Assembly (NCBI GenBank): GCA_964636895.1
Contig: CAZWUW010000094.1
Span: 1-10,073, forward strand
Direction: 5' to 3'
DNA: 10,073 nucleotides
DNA from: CAZWUW01 sp964636895
GTDB taxonomy: Bacteria; Bacillota; Thermincolia; Thermincolales; CAZWUW01
The first letter of the stretch is position 1. Every line of letters begins with the position of its first letter. The position numbers were made by a program, and so were the translations under genes. Under the pieces are notes generated by a model. That model was given only the letters and a program-made list of their open reading frames with translations, was not told the origin of the DNA and did not search any database. Positions 1 through 6,612 of this stretch are shown here, piece after piece.

Positions 1-20
1 TTGTAGACTGTTATCATGTT

Positions 21-1910
21 GTCGCGCCCTACGCGGGCGCGTGGATTGAAACTTCGTCCATCGTGCCCTCGGCTACCAAACGCATGTCGCGCCCTACGCG
101 GGCGCGTGGATTGAAACTGCTCTGATGTGACCTGCTCAGCATATTCTTTGGTCGCGCCCTACGCGGGCGCGTGGATTGAAACCTGAATGCGTGACAGCGA
201 ATGTTTGAAGTTATAAAGTCGCGCCCTACGCGGGCGCGTGGATTGAAACGGAAAAGCGGTGCTTCCCCTCCCGGCTACTTCTGAACAAGTCGCGCCCTAC
301 GCGGGCGCGTGGATTGAAACTCCAAGGATTTCAGAGACCAACTCAGCGGATTGCGTCGCGCCCTACGCGGGCGCGTGGATTGAAACTCCTTGAGCTGGCG
401 TTCAAGATTCTCAATCTTTCGTCGCGCCCTACGCGGGCGCGTGGATTGAAACCTTTACGGCCTTTTCTAGCTCACGCGCCGACATGGTCGCGCCCTACGC
501 GGGCGCGTGGATTGAAACCTTGTCGCTGTAGGGTTGACAGACTTTTTTAAGTCGCGCCCTACGCGGGCGCGTGGATTGAAACAGGAACCCATCGACGAGA
601 CTGTGAGATGTTTTGCGTCGCGCCCTACGCGGGCGCGTGGATTGAAACGGGACTTTCATCGGGTGTTACATAGCACCGACTCAGTCGCGCCCTACGCGGG
701 CGCGTGGATTGAAACAGCGATGTCGGCAGCGAAGCGACAAGTTTTGTAAGGTCGCGCCCTACGCGGGCGCGTGGATTGAAACTTCACTAACCCACAGACG
801 GGGGCACCGGACTTTGCGTCGCGCCCTACGCGGGCGCGTGGATTGAAACTGACATAATGGCCACCATAGGAATCAGTTCTTCGTCGCGCCCTACGCGGGC
901 GCGTGGATTGAAACTGACATAATGGCCACCATAGGAATCAGTTCTTCGTCGCGCCCTACGCGGGCGCGTGGATTGAAACATACATGTGCGCCTCGTGGTT
1001 GTGCCAATCTTCAGTCGCGCCCTACGCGGGCGCGTGGATTGAAACAGCTTATCGTTGTGAATATCAAGGACGGTGTCACGTCGCGCCCTACGCGGGCGCG
1101 TGGATTGAAACATAACTCTTGCATTCGTTAGAACCGCAGTCCGGAGTCGCGCCCTACGCGGGCGCGTGGATTGAAACATAACTGTTCTACCAGTAGACAT
1201 TCCGCAATTAGGTCGCGCCCTACGCGGGCGCGTGGATTGAAACATATAATTTCACTTTTTATTCCTCCTCTTTTTCGAAAGTCGCGCCCTACGCGGGCGC
1301 GTGGATTGAAACCTCCTTATGCGGCAACTCTCAAATCCTGCCGCTTCCGTCGCGCCCTACGCGGGCGCGTGGATTGAAACTCGTGGATCAGATACCATAT
1401 GCGCCTTTTGTTGGGTCGCGCCCTACGCGGGCGCGTGGATTGAAACGCTGTTATCATGGAATTACGCCTACGAACAAGGTCGCGCCCTACGCGGGCGCGT
1501 GGATTGAAACTATACATTAAAACAATAAAAGCGAACATATTTTCGTCGCGCCCTACGCGGGCGCGTGGATTGAAACAGGCGATAGTGGAGCTCCTGCATG
1601 GCTAATAATACTGGTCGCGCCCTACGCGGGCGCGTGGATTGAAACGATGCCCTCGCCTGCTTTGATGCCCCAGCCTGCTGTCGCGCCCTACGCGGGCGCG
1701 TGGATTGAAACCAGGGTAACCTTGTTGGCATTGGCCTCCTTCAAAGGTCGCGCCCTACGCGGGCGCGTGGATTGAAACCCGGCTACCATTACTTTAGTTC
1801 TTACCAGCTTCCGTCGCGCCCTACGCGGGCGCGTGGATTGAAACACAACAATCAATCTTGTTACGGCTTCCGCATTATGTCGCGCCCTACGCGGGCGCGT
1901 GGATTGAAAC
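21..1910 (+). CRISPR. CRISPR array, subtype I-C-like repeat, 29 repeats / 28 full spacers, left end outside window
   Basis: Twenty-nine copies of a 32-bp repeat (starts GTCGCGCCCTACGC, ends GTGGATTGAAAC) begin at 21, 86, 151, 218, 289, 355, 421, 487, 551, 617, 684, 751, 818, 883, 948, 1014, 1080, 1146, 1212, 1281, 1349, 1415, 1479, 1545, 1614, 1680, 1747, 1813 and 1879. I see no variant copy, including the last. Spacers are 32-39 nt, mostly 33-35; bases 1-20 are the end of another spacer, so the array continues to the left. Repeat positions 3-9 (CGCGCCC) pair with 15-21 (GGGCGCG) around a 5-nt loop. Cutting 3' of this stem would leave the 11-nt handle TGGATTGAAAC, as Cas5c/Cas5d does in subtype I-C systems. 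The ATTGAAAC end sets transcription left to right, with the leader upstream outside the window. No cas gene is visible, so the subtype rests on repeat resemblance alone. Confidence 0.98.
818..947 (+). repeat. Tandem duplication of one repeat-spacer unit (identical neighbouring spacers)
   Basis: The spacers at 850-882 and 915-947 are identical over all 33 nt (TGACATAATGG...AGTTCTTC). With their repeats they form two exact 65-bp units in tandem. The simplest origin is unequal recombination or replication slippage between repeats, rather than two independent acquisitions of the same protospacer. Confidence 0.95.
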
Positions 1911-1932
1911 ATACCAAAGAACGAGGTGAAAG
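1900..1932 (+). promoter_or_regulatory. 5' leader and RBS of the RNase III gene, starting in the last CRISPR repeat
   Basis: The last repeat ends at 1910 and the ATG is at 1933, leaving 22 bp that hold a Shine-Dalgarno sequence (CGAGGTGA, 1922-1929) but no room for a promoter. I found no convincing -35/-10 pair in the last spacer (1845-1878) either. If this repeat is cut after position 21 (base 1899) like the internal ones, the mRNA would begin with the 11-nt crRNA handle and have a 33-nt leader. The RBS is directly visible; the processing step is inferred from subtype I-C biology. Confidence 0.55.
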
Positions 1933-2967
1933 ATGATTTATTTTGATTTGGAATTACCGGCAGAACAGGTTAATTTGGCTCTGACACCTAGCAGATGGAA
2001 TATCTCCAAGAAAGAGTTCATTACGTTTTATAAAAATTATATCCCTGGGTATAACTGTTTTGAAACAAAAAATAATGCCAGACTGTTTTTTTTGGGTAAC
2101 TTTCTAATGAAGCTGGCAGTCGCCGAAGAGGGGTTATGGTATAGATTCGCAAAAAAACAAACCGGCCTGTTTGCACCCCAAGCAAATTGGGGAAAACGTG
2201 AGCATGTTGCACAAATGGCTGTGCAACTGGGAATCTCTTTAAGTCAGTTAAAAAATTCCGGTTGTGAGACGCACCTGGTGGATGAATATGTTGTTCTGAA
2301 TGATTGTTTTAAGGCATTAATTAGCCTGGTTTTCAAAAGCTATGGACAAGAGATATGCCGGAAAACCTTGGCCAAAGCATTGCACACAGAGTATTCCAGA
2401 AACCTGGCTGGATTAAATCAGTTGGCGGCAGAGCTGTTAAAAGAAAATGATGTGCGGGTAGAAATACAAACAAATAATCTGAAAAATGTTCAACAATACA
2501 TAGGGCAGCAATTTAAACACAAGCACTTATTAATATCTTGCATTAGATTGGATATTAAAGCCCATAATCCGGTATTCCGGGAACTGGAACTTATAGGTGA
2601 TGCTGTTTTGGATTTAGCATTAGCAGATTTATTGTTAGAAATGTATCCCACTTATAACCCGGTAGCTCTTAACACCCTCCGGGATCGGCTAGTATCAGGA
2701 GATATGCTGCGCAATCTCGTAAAGGAAAAGGGTTGGTACAGCTTTTTGGTTCTGGATTATAGACAAGTGCACTCTGTATTAAATGCAAAAAGAAACAAAT
2801 ATATAGGAGATTTTGTTGAATCCATAATAGGGTTGATTTACCTAGAGCAGGGATGGAATATAGTCCGGGAATGGATTGCCATAAATTTTTATCCGGTTGT
2901 GCGCATGGTAAACAGGCAATTTGTATCAGTACAAAAAAGACTAAGTCTAAAATGTCATCAGCGGTAA
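1933..2967 (+). CDS. Tandem RNase III-domain protein (inactive N-terminal + intact C-terminal domain), CRISPR-adjacent
   Basis: This 344-aa protein appears to contain two RNase III folds. C-terminal domain (about 184-320): RELELIGDAVLDLALADLL at 216-234 matches the family signature LEFLGDAVL, and YIGDFVESIIGLIYLEQG at 290-307 matches the second acidic motif. The four metal-binding acids are present as E219, D223, D293 and E296. N-terminal domain (about 12-150): LALTPSRW at 15-22 resembles the ALTHRSY helix, RLFFLGNFLMKLAVAE at 50-65 resembles the signature but with Glu to Phe (F52) and Asp to Asn (N56), and LNDCFKALI at 122-130 keeps D124 but has Lys (K127) for Glu. This copy is therefore probably catalytically dead. 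No C-terminal dsRNA-binding domain follows; only about 24 basic residues remain. RNase III normally works as a homodimer with two active centres; one chain here could form a pseudo-dimer with a single centre. The ATG at 1933 has a good RBS. The gene follows the array by 22 bp, is closed by its own terminator, and is more AT-rich than spoIIIA. The RNase III assignment is firm for the C-terminal half and good for the N-terminal half. A role in CRISPR is inference from position. Confidence 0.85.
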   Translation: MIYFDLELPAEQVNLALTPSRWNISKKEFITFYKNYIPGYNCFETKNNARLFFLGNFLMKLAVAEEGLWYRFAKKQTGLFAPQANWGKREHVAQMAVQLGISLSQLKNSGCETHLVDEYVVLNDCFKALISLVFKSYGQEICRKTLAKALHTEYSRNLAGLNQLAAELLKENDVRVEIQTNNLKNVQQYIGQQFKHKHLLISCIRLDIKAHNPVFRELELIGDAVLDLALADLLLEMYPTYNPVALNTLRDRLVSGDMLRNLVKEKGWYSFLVLDYRQVHSVLNAKRNKYIGDFVESIIGLIYLEQGWNIVREWIAINFYPVVRMVNRQFVSVQKRLSLKCHQR

Positions 2968-2981
2968 GGTAAAGTGTTAAT

Positions 2982-3009
2982 AAGAGCCAAGCAGGCTCTT
3001 TTTTATTTT
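2982..3009 (+). terminator. Intrinsic terminator after the RNase III gene
   Basis: AAGAGCC (2982-2988) and GGCTCTT (2994-3000) form a perfect 7-bp stem with a 5-nt AAGCA loop, followed by TTTTATTTT. It lies 14 bp after the stop codon. It closes the array/RNase III transcription unit and separates it from spoIIIA. Confidence 0.88.
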
Positions 3010-3028
3010 GGCTCCGGTCACATTTTAA

Positions 3029-3057
3029 TCATAATTAACCGCCCTGTCCCATATTTA
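3029..3057 (+). promoter_or_regulatory. Possible sigma-E promoter of the spoIIIA operon
   Basis: spoIIIA operons are transcribed in the mother cell by sigma-E. In the 71 bp between the terminator and spoIIIAA, a -35-like TCATAATT (3029-3036) and a -10-like CATATTTA (3050-3057) are 13 bp apart. Both match the sigma-E consensus (ATATT / CATACA-T) only partly. Transcription would start near 3064, just before the strong RBS AAAGGAGGA (3066-3074). The position is right but the sequence match is weak. Confidence 0.35.
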
Positions 3058-3080
3058 TATAAGGGAAAGGAGGACAAAGT

Positions 3081-4112
3081 ATGGCTGTATTAACCGTACC
3101 CGCCAAAAACTCGGCTCATGCCCCTTTGCCCTCCGCTTCAGACGTTATCGGCCGGGAGATTTTCCCGGTGCTGCCCGCCAGCCTGCGCACGCTGCTCGCC
3201 GCTGCGCCGGTGGAGGTCTTGGACCGCACTGAAGAAATCCGGCTCCGGCAGGGGCGGCCGTTGCTCCTTACAGTTGCCGGTGGTGATATCCTGCTCACAG
3301 CAGATGGCCGGATTATGGGCAATAACGGTACACCGTATCTTACTACAGCTTCAGATGTAGCCAAAGCCGCTCAGCTAATCAGCGGCTCTTCCATTTACGC
3401 CCTGGAAGACGAAATCCGGAACGGCTTTATCACCCTGCGGGGCGGGCACCGGGTAGGTCTTACCGGAAAAGCGGTGCTGGAAGGCGGCCGGGTCAAAACC
3501 ATCAAAAACATCTCCGGTTTTAATATCCGTGTTGCCAGGGAGATAAAAGGCGCAGCCGATAATATCGTATCATATCTTTGCAACCCGCAAACCCGTGCTT
3601 TCTTGCATACTTTGATTATTTCACCGCCCGGATGCGGGAAAACTACGCTGCTGCGGGATATTGTCCGCCAAATCAGTGATGGGCGGCCGGAACATGGGAT
3701 ACCGGGCCAAACGGTGGGCTTGGTGGATGAACGGTCGGAAGTCGCCGGCTGCTACCAGGGTATTCCGCAGAAAGACGTTGGTATCAGAACCGACGTACTG
3801 GATGCTTGTCCCAAAGCTGAAGGCATGATGATGCTGCTCCGGGCTATGGCACCAAAAGTTATTGCCGCGGATGAAATTGGCCGCCGGGAGGATGTGGCGG
3901 CGTTGGAAGAAGCATTAAATGCCGGGGTAAAGGTATTGACCACCGCCCACGGCAAAGACCGGGAAGAACTTCGGCAGCGGCCGGTATTAAAATATCTGCT
4001 GGCCGGCAATATTTTTGAACGCCTGATTATCCTTAGCCGCAGGGCGGGGGTAGGCACTGTCGAAGCCGTGTTGGACGGTGCTACAGGTAAAAACCTTTTC
4101 CAAACGAGGTGA
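3081..4112 (+). CDS. spoIIIAA: Stage III sporulation protein AA, SpoIIIA channel ATPase
   Basis: The 343-aa product is the cytoplasmic P-loop ATPase of the SpoIIIA-SpoIIQ complex in the mother cell, related to type II/IV secretion ATPases. It is essential for late forespore gene expression. The Walker A motif is SPPGCGKTTLLRD (181-193, catalytic K187), a Walker B-like segment is PKVIAADEIG (258-267), and VGLVDERSEVAG (212-223) is a family block. EIRLRQGRPLLL (52-63) near the N-terminus is typical of the family. The length is in the normal range (B. subtilis about 307 aa), with a somewhat long N-terminal lead of about 25 residues. The ATG at 3081 follows AAAGGAGGA at 7-bp spacing. It is first in an operon of eight genes in the standard AA-AH order, and its stop codon is part of the next gene's RBS. 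Confidence 0.97.
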   Translation: MAVLTVPAKNSAHAPLPSASDVIGREIFPVLPASLRTLLAAAPVEVLDRTEEIRLRQGRPLLLTVAGGDILLTADGRIMGNNGTPYLTTASDVAKAAQLISGSSIYALEDEIRNGFITLRGGHRVGLTGKAVLEGGRVKTIKNISGFNIRVAREIKGAADNIVSYLCNPQTRAFLHTLIISPPGCGKTTLLRDIVRQISDGRPEHGIPGQTVGLVDERSEVAGCYQGIPQKDVGIRTDVLDACPKAEGMMMLLRAMAPKVIAADEIGRREDVAALEEALNAGVKVLTTAHGKDREELRQRPVLKYLLAGNIFERLIILSRRAGVGTVEAVLDGATGKNLFQTR

Positions 4113-4118
4113 ATGCGC

Positions 4119-4637
4119 ATGCTTAAATTATTTGGTGCTGTATTGGCGTTGGCAGCCTGTGCCGGCATCGGTTTTACCTTAGCCCGGAATTACACGGAGC
4201 GACCGCGTCAACTGCGGGCTATTGAATCCGCTCTGCAGATGCTGGAAACCGAAATCGTTTATGGCGCCACGCCGCTAACCGAGGCTTTGGATCATATAGC
4301 TGCCGGCTGCGAGCCCGGGATTAATATCCTTTTCCATCAGACCGCCAAAGAATTGCGTCAGGCCGGAGGATGCACCGCCGGTGAAGCCTGGCAGCAGGCT
4401 CTGGCCGCTTTATTTCTGGTCAGTGCCTTAAAAAACACGGACATTGCCGTTTTGAAAAGGCTGGGTGTTTCCCTGGGCCTGTCCGACCGGCTGGACCAGG
4501 AAAAACATCTAAAACTGGCCCGGGAACAACTGCGTCAGGAAATCAAAAATGCCGAGGAACTGGCCTTGAAAAATGGCCGGCTATACAGGTATCTTGGTGT
4601 CCTGGGGGGCCTGGCACTGGTGCTAATTTTGTACTGA
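4119..4637 (+). CDS. spoIIIAB: Stage III sporulation protein AB
   Basis: SpoIIIAB is a membrane protein of the channel complex with a cytoplasmic helical domain resembling GspF-type secretion platform proteins; it is thought to work with the SpoIIIAA ATPase. There are hydrophobic helices at both ends (about 2-20 and 156-172), with the family block RPRQLRAIESALQMLETEI and YGATPL just after the first. Two ATGs are in frame. The one at 4113 directly abuts the spoIIIAA stop and the Shine-Dalgarno GAGGTGA (4106-4112), leaving no spacing. The one at 4119 has 6 bp of spacing and gives MLKLFGAVLALAAC, the usual family start, so I choose 4119 (172 aa). The gene is translationally close-coupled to spoIIIAA. 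Confidence 0.95.
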   Translation: MLKLFGAVLALAACAGIGFTLARNYTERPRQLRAIESALQMLETEIVYGATPLTEALDHIAAGCEPGINILFHQTAKELRQAGGCTAGEAWQQALAALFLVSALKNTDIAVLKRLGVSLGLSDRLDQEKHLKLAREQLRQEIKNAEELALKNGRLYRYLGVLGGLALVLILY

Positions 4638-4663
4638 TTCAATCTTAGAAGGGAGTTTTGGTA

Positions 4664-4861
4664 ATGGATATCGACCTGATTTTCCAATTGGCCGGCATCA
4701 GTATCGTCATTACAGTCATATATACCGTGCTCAAACAGGCCGGCCGGGACGAATACGCATTTTCCACGCTGCTGCTGGGCATTGTTATTGTTCTGGCCAT
4801 GGTCGTTCCCAAAATATCGGAGCTTTTCGATAATGTAAAAAGCGTTTTCAGACTCCATTAA
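4664..4861 (+). CDS. spoIIIAC: Stage III sporulation protein AC
   Basis: This small protein of 65 aa has two transmembrane helices (about 6-24 and 32-50) joined by a short polar loop (KQAGRDEYAF). That is the usual size and shape of SpoIIIAC, a component of the mother-cell membrane platform resembling small export-apparatus subunits of secretion systems. The start is the ATG at 4664, 8 bp after AGAAGGGAG (4647-4655). An in-frame TTG at 4658 would add two residues but sits too close to the RBS. The stop codon overlaps the RBS of spoIIIAD. Length, topology and operon position make the call secure. Confidence 0.95.
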   Translation: MDIDLIFQLAGISIVITVIYTVLKQAGRDEYAFSTLLLGIVIVLAMVVPKISELFDNVKSVFRLH

Positions 4862-4874
4862 GGGGTGCGCTTAG

Positions 4875-5261
4875 ATGGAAATATTTAAAATTGTTATCCT
4901 GGGCCTGGTGGTTACCATACTTATTGTCATAATCCGTCAGCAGCGGCCGGAGTATGCACTGCAACTGAGTATCATGACCGGGGTAATCATCCTGAGTATG
5001 ATGCTTGGCAAAATCAGTTCTATTATGACTGTTATGAAACAACTGGCCACCAGAGCCAATATCAACCTGCTGTATATGGAAACGGTGCTCAAAATTATCG
5101 GTATTGCCTACATCGCCGAGTTTGGCGCGCAAATATGCCGGGATGCCGGCGAAGGAGCGGTGGCCAACAAAATTGAGTTTGCCGCCAAGGTTATTGTCAT
5201 GGTGCTGGCCATCCCTATAATCATTGCCGTGTTTGACATGCTTTTGAAAATACTGCCTTAG
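4875..5261 (+). CDS. spoIIIAD: Stage III sporulation protein AD
   Basis: The 128-aa product is a hydrophobic inner-membrane protein with about four membrane-associated segments (5-21, 31-46, 66-82, 104-124), the standard length for SpoIIIAD. It belongs to the export-apparatus-like part of the SpoIIIA complex. The conserved stretch IIGIAYIAEFGAQICRDAGE (74-93), followed by NKIEFAAKVIV, is characteristic. The ATG at 4875 has the RBS AGGGGTG (4861-4867), which begins on the last base of the spoIIIAC stop. The stop TAG runs into the RBS of spoIIIAE, so AC, AD and AE are packed with 13-bp gaps. Confidence 0.96.
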   Translation: MEIFKIVILGLVVTILIVIIRQQRPEYALQLSIMTGVIILSMMLGKISSIMTVMKQLATRANINLLYMETVLKIIGIAYIAEFGAQICRDAGEGAVANKIEFAAKVIVMVLAIPIIIAVFDMLLKILP

Positions 5262-5274
5262 GGGGTAGGAAATC

Positions 5275-6543
5275 GTGAAAAAAAGGCTGCTTTTATTCCT
5301 CCTGGGGCTCATTGCTTTCCTTTGGACGTTAGCTATACCCGCCGCCACAGCCCCCGCCGCCGCAGCCTCTTCCGCCACAGCCCCCGCCGCTGGAGCCGAG
5401 GGGACAGACTTTGCCCAAGGTGGTGAACAGGCCAAGGGTGAAACCGGCGCGCAGGACATTGATATACAAAAAGAAATGGCGGCGCTTGATTTTGCGGCCG
5501 TGGATAAATACCTGGCGCAAATCAACCGTGATATGGCCAGCTACATTCCGGACCTGAACCTTAAGGAATTGCTGTTTAAACTGGCCCGGGGTGAAATCGC
5601 CTTCAGCCTTTCCGGGGTGCTTACAGGGCTGCTAAAGTATCTGTTTCGGGAAGTGGTAGCCAATTACCGGCTGATGGGTCAATTGATAATCCTGGCAGTG
5701 TTTTGCGCGGTGATGCAAAATGTCCAGAGCGCCTTTGAAAAGGGGTCGGTGGGCAAAGTGGCCTGGGCCGTCTGTTACATGGTGCTGTTTACCATAGCCC
5801 TTGGTTCTTTTGCCATAGCAGCCAATACCGGCCGGCAAGCCATTGAAGACATGGTTGCTTTCATGCATGCCATGCTGCCGGTGCTTATTACCCTGCTAAC
5901 GGCCATGGGCAACCTGACTACCGCGGCACTGTTCCAACCCCTCACCCTGATGGTGCTCACAGGCATCAGCACCCTGATTAAAAACATAATTTTTCCGTTA
6001 ATCTTTTTTGCCGCCGTACTGGGTCTGGCCAGTAACATCTCGGAACGCTTCCAGGTTTCCAAGCTGGCCAAACTGCTGCAGCAATGGGTGCTTGGTCTGT
6101 TGGGACTCTTCCTGACTGTATTCATGGGTTTTCTGGCTATCCAGGGCATCGCGGGATCAGTTACTGACGGCATCGCCCTCAGGACAGCCAAGTTTACTAC
6201 CGGTCTGTTTATTCCGGTGGTGGGTAAAATGCTCTCTGACGCGCTGGAAGCAGTGATTGGCACCTCTTTGCTGCTGAAAAACGCAGTGGGGCTGGTGGGT
6301 GTGCTGGCAGTGTTTTTCATATGTGCATTCCCGGTACTCAAAATTCTTTCGCTGGCGTTGATATATAAAATAACTTCAGCCGTTATCCAACCCATTAGTG
6401 ATAACCAGATAGTTGATTGCCTGAATACCATGGGTAACAGTCTGATGCTTATTTTTGCGGCTGTTATTTCGGTTGGCATCATGTTTTTCTTTGTAATTGC
6501 CATGGTCATAGGTACCGGTAATTTTAGCGCCATGCTGCGGTAA
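5275..6543 (+). CDS. spoIIIAE: Stage III sporulation protein AE, polytopic membrane protein
   Basis: The 422-aa product is the large polytopic membrane subunit of the SpoIIIA complex. A signal-peptide-like N-terminus (KKR then a hydrophobic core to about residue 22) is followed by an Ala/Pro-rich low-complexity stretch (23-45), a soluble segment with NRDMASYIPDLNLKELL (84-100), and about seven membrane segments: roughly 136-150, 166-183, 200-212, 222-254 (two), 271-291, 338-362 and 390-412. The block ISDNQIVDCLNTMGNSL (374-390) before the last helix is a strong family marker. The start is a GTG at 5275 with RBS GGGGGTAGGA (5261-5270). The length is near the family norm (about 400 aa), with the excess in the Ala/Pro stretch. 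Confidence 0.96.
   Translation: MKKRLLLFLLGLIAFLWTLAIPAATAPAAAASSATAPAAGAEGTDFAQGGEQAKGETGAQDIDIQKEMAALDFAAVDKYLAQINRDMASYIPDLNLKELLFKLARGEIAFSLSGVLTGLLKYLFREVVANYRLMGQLIILAVFCAVMQNVQSAFEKGSVGKVAWAVCYMVLFTIALGSFAIAANTGRQAIEDMVAFMHAMLPVLITLLTAMGNLTTAALFQPLTLMVLTGISTLIKNIIFPLIFFAAVLGLASNISERFQVSKLAKLLQQWVLGLLGLFLTVFMGFLAIQGIAGSVTDGIALRTAKFTTGLFIPVVGKMLSDALEAVIGTSLLLKNAVGLVGVLAVFFICAFPVLKILSLALIYKITSAVIQPISDNQIVDCLNTMGNSLMLIFAAVISVGIMFFFVIAMVIGTGNFSAMLR
5342..5390 (+). repeat. Direct 19-bp repeat in the Ala/Pro-rich N-terminus of spoIIIAE
   Basis: The 19-bp sequence CCGCCACAGCCCCCGCCGC occurs at 5342-5360 and again at 5372-5390, a 30-bp period that keeps the reading frame. It encodes the duplicated ATAPAA motif of the low-complexity stretch after the signal peptide. 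This looks like an in-frame duplication in a tolerant linker. Confidence 0.85.
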
Positions 6544-6612
6544 TGACCGCGCTCAGGCAAAGCAGTGCTGAAAAAATATCGCGTGGGAAAAACAGTCAAG
6601 GTGGCGGTAGGC

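Noticed and set aside
250..263. 14-nt match (GGAAAAGCGGTGCT) between the start of the spacer at 250 and spoIIIAA at 3465-3478, a possible self-target
   Set aside because: The match stops after 14 of 39 nt and the target is preceded by ACC, not the TTC-type PAM of subtype I-C. A 14-nt hit somewhere in the window is not very improbable given 28 spacers, so I treat it as chance.
1447..1458. Shared CTGTTATCATG between the spacer at 1447 and the partial spacer at 1-20
   Set aside because: Only 11 nt, with unrelated flanks; too short to claim a common protospacer.
314..1912. Open reading frames on both strands across the array with repeating motifs such as SRPTRARGLK, VAPYAGAWIET or FQSTRPRRAR
   Set aside because: They are translations of the 32-bp CRISPR repeat and disappear as genes once the array is recognised; none has a credible RBS or family match.
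1933..2967. Ordinary housekeeping rnc or Mini-III gene
   Set aside because: The length, the second degenerate RNase III domain at the N-terminus and the absence of a C-terminal dsRBD fit neither; the genome probably has its own rnc elsewhere, though that cannot be checked here.
1..3080. Type II CRISPR with tracrRNA and host RNase III
   Set aside because: The repeat is of the type I-C kind with a strong internal stem, no anti-repeat is visible outside the array, and the RNase III protein is not a standard housekeeping one.
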